A stretch of DNA of 64,000 bases. It comes from Isoetes taiwanensis (taxonomy: Eukaryota > Streptophyta > Lycopodiopsida > Isoetales > Isoetaceae). The DNA lies in contig JAJEKV010000002.1 of the NCBI GenBank assembly GCA_021234155.1, forward strand, positions 31,133,234-31,197,233. Direction: 5' to 3'. The notes under the pieces are model-generated. The model was not told where the DNA came from, did not search any database, and saw only the letters and a list, made by a program, of their open reading frames with translations. Every line of letters begins with the position of its first letter. Positions within the stretch are counted from its first letter, which is position 1. Below are positions 55,263 through 64,000 of the stretch, piece after piece. The position numbers and the translations under genes are program-made.

Positions 55263-56044
55263 TCGCCAAAATTTTAGTTTCCTATGATTTTGGCAGTGGT
55301 TTAGCGAGAAAAGGGGGATGGAATTGAAGTTAAGAAAAAATTTGATTTGAAATCAAAGGTTTTAAAATAGAATATCCTGCCAGATCATGGCCTTTGCTGG
55401 AAGATCGGCCTCAGAGGCTGCTTTATGGGCGGCCATATTCTTGCTGGGTTGAAGCAAGCGAAGTGCAGGAGCACAATCCGGCCTACTTGCTTCGAGTTTT
55501 CCAAGAATTCCTAAGGCTTCGAAGCAGGGCTATTCCTCATCCTTTTTTTCGCAGCAGGCCTAGTCGAAGCATGGTCTGAAATCCGCAAACAGGGCTTCCA
55601 TGAGTTTCCACAGGCCAGAATGGTTCGGGAGAGGTTTAGCAAGGCTCCTGGTCTTCAGGCCGATGGATTGCTTCCTGTTCAAATACAGGTGCAGGTGCTC
55701 GGGCTTCTACAATCCGTAAAAAATCCAGTCTGCTTTCTTTATTACGCTTGCATGGGTGGGCGGTTCTGGAGAGCAGCAGATGAAGAGCTTCGGGAGGCTC
55801 AGAAGCGTGATTGGACAATATTTTTTTCTTTGCATTCCAATGGCTCAAGTATTTGACCTTCTCTTGCGTATTCTTATATGTATATACACGCAGGGGAGCG
55901 CTCAAGTATACGGGGGTGTGAGGTGTATATTTATGGACCCTAGATCTGGCATATTTCTAAGAATATGCTTGGATCCAATGATCCGTAAAAAACATTAACA
56001 CATAGAGGCATTAACACATTGATAATATGAGGTATATAACGGGG
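55263..56044. mobile_element. 782-bp insertion of unknown class
   Basis: Lies exactly between unit 2 and unit 3 and is flanked by GCTTGA on both sides; the unit 1/unit 2 junction has one GCTTGA and no such sequence. The ends show no TG...CA and no inverted repeat, and there is no poly(A). A plus frame from about 55387 (MAFAGRSASEAALWAAIFLLG) reads on with a few stops for over 150 codons; I do not recognise it. It could be a retroposed or captured gene piece. Confidence 0.5.
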
Positions 56045-56875
56045 CTTGAGTAAGTCGGGGAAAGGCCGCCGGATAAATTTCTTGTATTGATAAAGTGGCA
56101 TACTCCTGAAAGAGTCGCTTTATTTATTTCAATAAAAGAGATTGATAATAACATAGTTTTCATTCTTTGTATCACATCACGCTTACAATTAGTCATAAGG
56201 CAAGTTAGTCAACGAGGAACAGATATGGCTTGCAAAGGTATAGCTCTTGGCAAAGATAACCCAAATAATTCACTCATGTCCGGATCTTGGGCGGACCGAC
56301 TGCAGAAGGCTCCAATTGAACTTGTGAAGCGGATTTGCGAGTTAATTGGATCATGCAAATAGCCATACTCCACGCAGGACACATTCTTCTACGATCCAAA
56401 TGGCGGGGACATCAAAATCTATGCCCTTCACATCCTTGCTGCTTCCTAAAAATCATGCGGATTGAACATTTCAGGCTCGTCCCATGTATTGGGATCTCTT
56501 CCTATTGCCCATACATTCACTAGCAATGTGGTTTGCTTTGGTATTTCAAAGCCCTCTATTCAAATCTTTGTAGATTCGTGAGGCACAAGAAGAGGAATTG
56601 CAGGATGCAACCTGAAGGTCTCTTTCACAACACAATTTAGAAAGTCCAAACTTGAGAGGTCTGATTCCTCAACCATTCTCTTCATTCCAACAACTGAGTC
56701 TATCTCATTCTGAGCCTTTTTAAATATGTGAGGAAAGTGCCCATTCTACAGTTATTGCTGTAGTATCTGTCCCTCCAATCAGTATATTCTGCACTTCATA
56801 GACAGAATACCTAAGCAAACATGCAAGCAGTGTAAAACCATTATTCTTGGGGAACAAACACTGATTACCCATCTA

Positions 56876-57359
56876 GGGCGCCCGTATATCGAGTCCGGGA
56901 TGTGGTATTTCCGGGCATTTTTTGTGGTGTTTCCGGCCATCCGATATCAGCCAAGTGGTATTTCCGGCCAAAAAAGTGGTGTTTCTGGCCAAAAAAAAGT
57001 GGTGTTTCTGGCCAAAAATATGGTGTTTCTGGCCAAAAAGTGGTATTTCTGGCCAAAAACCAAGCGCGAAACTGCGCGGCGGAGTCAAAATCTTTGGCCG
57101 AATCCTTCTTGCAGTTCCTTGGACGGCTTGAAATGCTTCAAAAGCCCTTCCAATCGCTTTGTCTTCCTCTTTAACACTAGTTTGATGAAGAGAGGAAGTG
57201 ATTTGAGCTCGGATAGAGCCGGATCAAGCAAAAAATGACCTAAAACAGCTGATTTTGGGCTTAAAACTGTGAAGTGCACAGTAGCTGTTAACGGGTGGCC
57301 GGAAACACCATAAAAAAAGTCCGAAAATACCACATCCCATACTCGATTTACGGCGGTCC
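56876..57359. mobile_element. 484-bp MULE-type MITE in P450 copy 3
   Basis: Inverted ends match over at least 35 bp, GGGCGCCCGTATATCGAG against GGACCGCCGTAAATCGAG, both continuing GGGATGTGGTATTT. CATCTA flanks both sides (56870-56875, 57363-57368); extended to 9 bp the flanks agree at seven positions, so a 9-bp Mutator-type duplication is likely. No coding. Confidence 0.8.
56955..57062. repeat. Five-copy 21-bp repeat inside the MITE
   Basis: The unit GTGGTGTTTCTGGCCAAAAA, with small length changes in the A-run, occurs five times in a row. A diverged copy, GTGGTGTTTCCGGCCATCC, lies just to the left. Confidence 0.9.
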
Positions 57360-57826
57360 TTCCATCTATATCAGTCTCAGTTGCAAGAAGCACATCCAGC
57401 AGGTCTTGCTTCTGACCTGCAGATTTCTGCATATGTTCATAGATAATATTTTGTAATAATGCATCCATTTTTTTATGAGCTCTTTTTGTCCGCTCCTGGT
57501 AGCCCTGAAGGTCAAGTCATGATAGAAAAGGCAAATAATCCCCAAGGTTGAAAACACCAGCCAGAAAGAATGCTTCCCTACTTAATTCTCTGAAATACTC
57601 TGCTTCACTTTGAGATTCAAAAATCTTGCCTCCTAGTGCTATTTGAGTGATTACCCGTGCGGATAAATCAGAAAGCACATGATTCAAATTGATAATCTTA
57701 CCGGCTTCGCTTTCCTTTCGGATTAAACTCACCATAGAAAGAATCTCATTCTGGCGCACATGAAGAGTCTCCGCCATTCGCTTAGGAGTGAAGAGCTCCA
57801 TGACACAGATCTTTCTCATCTGGCGC

Positions 57827-58409
57827 CAATGTTGTTAAAAAACCCGTTTTTTATTTTTAAAGTACTTCTATAAAAATCCTCACGTTTTTTAAAGGATTTT
57901 TATGATTTGGTATGGCCAAAAAATAAAAAAGAAAAAAAATTGCACATTCTTTGCACTGCTTTATTGGACATATTTACTACTGTTAAAATGCACATTTTTG
58001 CTACAAGTTATAAGATGTAGCATGCCAACAAGTAAATCAGAAGCTTATGCTACTATTAGAAACTATTAAGTTCAAATACAAAGATATCATAGCTGTTTTG
58101 CCATGCAACTCTTAAGAAAGTTCAGAAAAACATTATTATAGAGGTTAAGAAGCATAAGAATTTTATATACAAAGACAAATAAGTTCAAGAATATCATATA
58201 TTTGGATAAAAAAATTCACAATATAAGGATATTTAAGGTTTTTTAAAGATTTTTAAGGATTTTTAAGGATTTTAAAGATTTTAAAGATTTTTAACGTATT
58301 TTATATGAAATACGTTTTTAAAGATTTTTTTCAAAAATTTTAAAAATCTTCAAAAAATCTTAAAAAACGTTTTTTAAACGTACGGATTTTGACGTACTTA
58401 ACAACATTG
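57827..58409. mobile_element. 583-bp hAT MITE in P450 copy 3
   Basis: Perfect inverted ends CAATGTTGTTAA (57827-57838) and its complement (58398-58409), with an 8-bp duplication TCTGGCGC on both sides (57819-57826, 58410-58417). The CAATG start fits the hAT end consensus YARNG, and 8 bp is the hAT duplication length. Copies 1 and 2 have the single uninterrupted CATCTGGCGCCAGTGG. The interior is AT-rich, with many TTTTTAAAGATTTTTAAGG runs and palindromes, and has no transposase. Confidence 0.95.
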
Positions 58410-58573
58410 TCTGGCGCCAGTGGTCTCCATACGGGGCAAACACTAAATCGGTATGGTCGTTTTCGAAGAGCTTTCCAAAGATGGATTTGTGCCTAGATGC
58501 AAAAATTTGGTCATGGTTCTTGAGGAAAGTTTTGGCCATGTGAGGCGAGGATGCCACTAAGGTGGGTTTTGAT

Positions 58574-58849
58574 TAAAATTCCCCGACTTCCTGAGGCGGG
58601 ATTCTATCCTGCCTACAAAGTGTGCATGTATAGCTAAAGTTTTGCCCAACGGATGTGTGGTGAGTTGGTATAGGCCTATAGTAATGCCAAAATAAATGTG
58701 CACTTGGTCAGGGGTTCAAACCCTGGCCAGTGTATGTTTAGCTTTGGGAGTTGGTTACTAGGGTTATACGGCCATGATCCCCAACGTGGTAGAACTTGTG
58801 CCTATACGTGTCCTTCACTTTGTCTAAGGTGGGAAGTGAACTAAGGTGG
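58574..58849 (+). mobile_element. tRNA-derived SINE in P450 copy 3
   Basis: Copies 1 and 2 lack this. The A-box TGGTGAGTTGG is at about 58658-58668 and the B-box GGTTCAAACCC at 58713-58723. It replaced about 15 bp of exon. The word ACTAAGGTGG flanks it loosely (58556-58565, 58840-58849) but a clean duplication cannot be set. Confidence 0.6.
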
Positions 58850-59035
58850 CATAAGAGGGCCATATTTTAGAGACAAATCTCGCAGAGACCGGTGAGGGAG
58901 GTTTCCCAACAAATATAGATGACCAATTATAGGCAAAGATGGTGGCGACCGAGGTAAATTTCTCCTTGATGATGCAACGAACTTTGCAATCAAAGAGATA
59001 AAAAGAAGCAACAAGCACACAAGGAAGATGTCCAT

Positions 59036-60876
59036 GTTTTTGTTATGAGCAAGCACATATGAAAGTTTGTCTATGTTCTTGTTATGTATACGCGAAAAGT
59101 CACTTATGTGGCCTTTCTGTTGTGGACACAGGGCGACGCGCAGCAGTGCGGTAACGTGGAGGAGAGTTAGGGGTTGTTCTGCGCCATGCATCCTCAATAC
59201 GACGGTCGAAGCTGAGATGTTGCATAAAAAAAAAAAAAAAAAAATAGAATATTTGTAGTTGTACTTCTCGGTAAAGAAAGTCTGCTAAAAATTGCCAGGT
59301 GACAACATCTCATTGGCATCCAGGGTAGAATGCCCCCTAACTGTCCTTTATATAGAAGGATGCGACTGAAATATATTCTAAGGGGTGTGTGGACCTTAAG
59401 GTGCTGATTTTGTCAAAATGTAAGGTACAAAGTTGCCCCAGTGATAGCAACTCTTACACATGTCCAACTTTTATTATAAGATATCTTCTATTATGTCTTA
59501 CTAGAAAAAATGCCCAGCGTTGCTGTTGCTGGGGCATAAAAAATGTTGAAATTGTATTAAAAGTGGCTTCAAGTTGATTATGTGATGGCAAATATTATCT
59601 TCTTGAATAGAAATTATTTGTCAAAAAATGGAAAAAAAAAGTTGTCATGTCTTTGATAATACTGTTGTGAAAGATGTCATGTAGAATCAGTAGAGAAATG
59701 TAATGGGCATCTGGCATTACTGTCTTATTTCGAGGAGAGCTGCATTTTTTTGAAACAAGATGAAGTTGCAAAGATTTACATATATTGGAGGGACTAAGTT
59801 AGTGAAACACGTCGAAGATAACTGAAAAATATAAAAACATTTTCGTACACGGTATGATGTTTTTAATTTGAATGTGTTTCTAGTTCAACTCCAAGCTATA
59901 TATTTATATTTTTATCCTTAGTAAAAAGCCCAAAGAAACATTTGGAACTGTGTTAATAGTTCTTCCTATTACACATATTTGGTCTCTTTTTTGGCGTGGT
60001 TGGACATGTGTAATGCCTTTTAAGCATTGAAAGTTATTTATAATTGAAGGGTTGAATACTCAGGCAATTGTGAAGTAGATGATACCGCATTGGTTTGTTC
60101 ATATCTTTATGAAATTCAAGTGAAATTGATTTTTGATGGTACGTGGTTTCTAATGGTTGGCCCGGTGTATGCAGGATTATCGTTTGTAGATGTACATCTG
60201 GCATTGTCGGACATAAGTATCATTTGTACTATAGGCATCCATGAAGTTGTAGAGATTCTGTGAAGTTGTTGATTGTACTTTTGTTTGAGATTGTCAGAAG
60301 AGGGAGTTGTAGGAATGTAGGAATGAGATTGGATAACATGCACTTCTTCTATTTCATGAAAATCGACTCACCTTTTGCAGTCTTCGCCTTGCTGGTATTC
60401 CATCTTGTGTTGTGTCTTATAGACATCAGAAGGGAATATCCAATGTTTTAGACATCTATAGCTATGTAGCCATGAAATCATAAGTAATAACAACTTATAA
60501 ATTGAAGGCCCATTGAATTGTATTATTTATAGAGCTTATTATAAACCGAAATAATGATGTTAATCCTTGCAGAAGTCAAGGACTTATGATCGTTGGTTAT
60601 TTTTGTCTATCACATCAATGGATCTCCCATCAACATGGCATAGAATATTAAAATTGTGCAAGTTGCTGGGCTAAAAGGCAGTTTTGATATTACATAGCTT
60701 TTGATCTATAACGTTAGTTCTTTTGCTTTCACCATGTTGGATAAAATAGTGGCGATGTTGAGCATCATTGGGGGCATTTGTAAACCCAAGGTGATGTCAA
60801 TGGTTCTTGTAAATGCCTTTCATCAATTGTGCATGGTTAAAAAATCGTTTGAAATGTATACGTATGCTAGGCACTT
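59036..60876. other. P450 upstream flank and block F, unit 3
   Basis: Matches 41511-43390 with small differences. It ends at the deletion junction near 60876. No gene seen. Confidence 0.6.
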
Positions 60877-61857
60877 TATATCATAATTGAAATGTATTGA
60901 TACATTTTAAACATGTTCTTGTATTGTCACTATCTTTTTGCTAATGCTACATGTGATAGTTATTAACTTAAGCAAATCGTTGATTTAAGAGCAAATATCA
61001 AAAAGAAGATTCTAATATTATACAAAGCATTGCTCAAATTCTTACCTTTGAGATTCTTGCCTTTGGGTGGAGCATTTGACATACATCCATGAGTTGAACA
61101 AATTGTTTTATAAAGTAAAAATGCATTTCGAGTAATTTGGAAGTTGGAACCCATATTATTATGTGATAAAACTACTTGCGGTCATAATTTTCCATAACGG
61201 TTTTATGTTTTCTCAAATATATCAGTAGGGAGCCTTTATGATAATTTTTGGAAAGGTGTTTCTCAAATAGCCATGTGGATGCTATTAGATCTGACGAAAC
61301 TACGAATTCTAATACCTAACAGTAGCAGAAGATGAGGAAACTCTAGCGAAAATCCACTGCTGAGAAAAGTGAACATTGAAAACATTATGCCATCATTTCA
61401 TCTCGCTTCCATTATGGTTACATGCTTCTGAGGTAGTCGAAAATCATGAATAGTGGCTCAAAAACGTTTTCTCTAGATGACAAAAAAATTTCCAGCCTTA
61501 TCCATATATAAAGCGAAAGGACAAATATTCCATGTACAAGGAATGCCAACTTCTAGGGAAAAGGGGGATTTTTGAAACAGACCATAGTTGGATCCTAAAA
61601 CAATCCCTGGAATATGCCAGATCAAGGATGGAGGAATTTACACCTCACACCCCTATATAGCAAAAAGCTCCCCATACGACATCAAATACATATGGGAATA
61701 TCTCCCTAATGCAAGCACATGATGTGACCATTGCTGCCAAAGCAAACAACCTCTCCCATGACATTAATTACCAATAGTAGGAATCTGTGCAGAAGAACAT
61801 CTGCATAGATCTCATGAGCAAATTAGTACACATGAAAGATTGACATAACAGAATGGC
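60877..61857. other. Unit 3 tail, matches 46028-46998
   Basis: Non-coding AT-rich sequence, joined directly to block F by the deletion. Confidence 0.7.
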
Positions 61858-62360
61858 TAGCACCTTTACCTGTTCCAGAGCATGGTGGTCCCAGAGCTTC
61901 CCCAGGAAACAAGAGTCCAAGAATCCCCTCAGCCTATCCCGGCGTGCGTATGCACACTGGGCGCACCTATGTGCATCTCTCGTTCCGGCCAAGCCCGACC
62001 ACCGGGCTCTCTTGTCCTTCCAACAAGTCCTGAGTCGTTGCGAGCTCATCACCACAGCGTAAGCCAACTGCGGGAGCCAAGTGTCGCCCATGTTGACCAC
62101 CTTCTGGAAATAGACAATGTGCCTATCGAGGGCCGCATGCTACAGGGGCATGAATCATGTCTCCTGCAACAAGATCTGATATGGAACTTAGGGTTTGACG
62201 CCAAGTGCCCGCGTCAAAAATGCCTTCTGGCCCTGCTCTAAGTCGTTCCAAGTCGCCAAAGACACCACTGGGCTCCACACCTCGACCCCATACAAAAGAA
62301 CTGGCTCGACCATGTTTGGGGTGCAGGTTGAGAACTCACCGCAAGGCAGCCCTCGTGAGG
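61858..62360 (-). mobile_element. LINE reverse transcriptase fragment
   Basis: The minus strand from about 62315 reads VEPVLLYGVEVWSPVV, EQGQKAFLTRALGVKP and, past two stops, ILLQET, FMPL and AALDRHIVYFQK. This matches the conserved region downstream of the catalytic site in non-LTR reverse transcriptases (LLYGxExW, then ALGVK, then the E..PL segment). Catalytic YxDD is not present. Stops show decay. It is truncated where unit 3 begins. Confidence 0.65.
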
Positions 62361-62906
62361 ACCCTTAGATCAAACGGGAGAATCCGGGAGCTATGCCACA
62401 CAGGATTTGCAAAAGAACAAGAAAGAAGAAAAAGAGAGAACAAAATAGAACAATAAGATCACTATAATGAGAACAACTCCTTGATGTCAATGAAGATACA
62501 TGAGCTCTCGCAATCGAGAGAAAACAGAAGTGAGACAAGACCCAAAACTCATCTAAAAACTCATGTGCTAGCTCTACTCATATATATAGTACAATGGCCT
62601 TTGGCCCAATATAGACACTCGACTGATTTGGTCTTGCCGACTCACGGAAGAAGGCGATTTGCGAGAATCTTTGGCGGTGCCTCTTGAAATGCACGAAATC
62701 ACGTTGATCTCGCGATCTTTGGCGGTGGCGGGCCGTCACTTGTGCAGGCGCCTCCTCTTGGTAGCGGCGCGGTCTTTGGCTTGCGTGGTGCAGCTGCTTG
62801 GTCTTCTGCGGGCCTTTGACGGCCCGACCGTGCGATTGCGGATCCTTAGCCTTGACCTGGTCCGTCGTGTGCATGAATAGTCTGTACGGGATGTACAGGA
62901 CTAACA
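62361..62906 (-). mobile_element. Probable LTR of a minus-strand element
   Basis: On the minus strand TGTTAGTCCTGTACATCCCG starts at 62906, directly after the purine run TGGTGGGGAG (62907-62916). A TATATATAG box lies near 62580. The other end of the LTR is not fixed and no second copy is in the window. Confidence 0.35.
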
Positions 62907-62916
62907 CTCCCCACCA

Positions 62917-64000
62917 AATGACACTCGGGCGAAGAAAAGGAGGAAGTGTTTCTGATGGCGGGAACCCGGCAGTTTGAAAGTCATCCTCACGGGAATGAGG
63001 GCGAAGCGCCATTGTGGTAATTACCAATGAGATCTGGCGTACTTGAAGAGCTTGGAGTGGTGAGCCCAAGTGCGGGATGAGCATCAATGAGAAAACGGGC
63101 GTACCATGTCTTCAAAGGGCGGTATGTGCTTCCGGCGGTACAAAGCGGCATTCCATGAGAGACAGTCACGGAGTCAAAGCGGCGGTGGCATTCAAGTTTG
63201 CAATAAAGATAGATAGGGCAATTGCCCGATTGAAGCGAGCTGGCGGGGAGGCACAGAAGCGACACAAAAAGCACAGCGGCGGTGGGCCCGAAAGGATCCG
63301 GTGAGGTGGCGGCATTCTTCAAAAGGTATCAAGGCCATGGGCGGCATGAGGTGGCGTGTGCCAACCACGCTCATTGGCAATATATATCAATTTCTATTGT
63401 GGTCAAAAGTGGCACCATCCTTCGGTCTGGCGTCGACAAAGCGTGGATCCCGGTGAGATCAGGAAATCGAGGAGGAGTCCACCCGGTATGGCCTTCCGGG
63501 ACCTTTGTCCAAAAGGGAAGGCGTCGGTCGGTGAAAACCTTGGCGTGGAGGGACACCCGGTGAAGCATATGGAGATGGAGCCATGCGGTGGTGGCGTGGG
63601 CTGCCGAGGCACGCTCCACGAATTACCGTTACAAGGTGCGGATCAAGAGCTTGGCACCACCGGTCCCAATGTCGAGGGCGGTATGAGTATAGCCGGAGGG
63701 GCTATCCCAACCCGTGGGCATGGTCTTGCTATCGGAAAGGAACGCAGATTGATTGTAGCTTTGCTAAGTCTTTGCGCATATAAATTTGGGCAAGCGGAAG
63801 ATCCTCCTGGATGCGCTAGATTCTTCGCCGCCTTGTTCGGCGTTTGGGTTTGCCATAGAGGTAAGTGATGAGCAAGCTCATGCATGTAGTCCTCTCCAAG
63901 AGTGTGAGACTTATCATGATCTTTTAAATACGGGTTGGTATCCAATAACACCCAGTGAGCCTGTGGGTCGCCCCGAAAGGTTCGATGTGGCCCATCTCGG
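62917..64000 (-). other. Possible LTR-element interior, degenerate
   Basis: GC-rich sequence with overlapping frames on both strands. A LKTWYARF string on the minus strand near 63095 recalls the copia LKQAPRxWYxRF segment but nothing around it supports this firmly. Frames up to 170 codons on either strand lack domains. Many GGCGGTGG and GCGG words suggest the same CNG-related miscalls seen elsewhere. Confidence 0.3.

Larger units (their letters stand above)
56209..59035 (-). pseudogene. Cytochrome P450, CYP71 clan, copy 3
   Basis: Same gene as copies 1 and 2, with the start at 59035. It is interrupted by three insertions: a 484-bp MITE at the exon 1/intron edge, which also lost about 35 bp of exon end; a 583-bp hAT MITE in exon 1; and a 270-bp SINE-like piece nearer the N-terminus. 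It shares with copy 1 the 17-bp gap after the I-helix. In 56280-56580 it differs from copy 1 mainly at CAG/CTG words (GCGGACCGACTGCAG here, GCAGACTGACCTGCAG there). The heme-loop cysteine region is readable but frame-broken. It is not functional because of the insertions. Confidence 0.9.
56045..61857. repeat. Tandem unit 3 of the P450-minE segment
   Basis: Starts with the same GAGTAAGTCGGGG phrase as unit 2. It holds P450 copy 3, its flank and block F, then jumps at about 60876 to sequence matching 46028 onward. About 2.6 kb including minE is therefore deleted. Similarity stops at 61857, inside the part matching 46999 in unit 2. Confidence 0.85.

Noticed and set aside
63356-63951. Frames of 170 and 102 codons near the right end
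   Set aside because: Open on both strands in GC-rich sequence with no domain; likely composition and read-error effects.

Overview
This is nuclear DNA from a vascular plant with a large, transposon-packed genome. The evidence is cytochrome P450 genes with a short intron at the usual CYP71-clan position, a plant-type MinE (chloroplast division) gene, an intron-bearing alternative oxidase copy, full-length Ty1/copia and long-LTR retrotransposons, and many MITEs. A fern or gymnosperm would fit; I cannot decide from sequence alone. Intact host genes are few. The only host CDS I consider intact over its readable length is minE at 43680-44228.

The main structure is an imperfect tandem triplication of an ancestral segment of about 9.6 kb: unit 1 (about 9238-35757), unit 2 (about 35758-55262) and unit 3 (about 56045-61857). 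The ancestral order is: P450 gene (minus strand); its upstream flank; a non-coding block I call F; minE (plus strand); a long AT-rich block; and a tRNA-derived SINE. The copies differ mainly by later insertions, so each copy gives the empty site for insertions in the others. Unit 1 gained a 13-kb block holding a palindromic foldback element, an 8.0-kb LTR retrotransposon and decayed gene pieces. It also gained a 3.07-kb Pack-MULE-like element carrying alternative oxidase and DnaJ-type zinc-finger gene pieces, and a LINE. Unit 2 gained a 4.09-kb pogo/Tigger-like DNA transposon at its left edge, a 278-bp MITE and a 5.47-kb copia element. Unit 3 gained three insertions inside its P450 (a 484-bp MITE, a 583-bp hAT MITE and a SINE) and lost about 2.6 kb including minE.

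Left of the array (1-9.2 kb) are LTR, LINE and SINE fragments, a 1.6-kb polypurine tract (2714-4308), a tandem repeat of G-box palindromes, a small P450 relic (about 6.2 kb) and a foldback-type element (7.6-8.3 kb). Right of the array (61.86-64 kb) are a LINE reverse transcriptase fragment and an LTR-element remnant, both on the minus strand.

One quality warning affects every pseudogene call. Differences between near-identical copies cluster at CNG trinucleotides (CAG/CTG read as CGG, CG or TCG) and at homopolymers, while AT-rich stretches of about 100 bp are identical. This looks more like long-read basecalling error at methylated cytosines than mutation, so some frameshifts may not exist in the plant.
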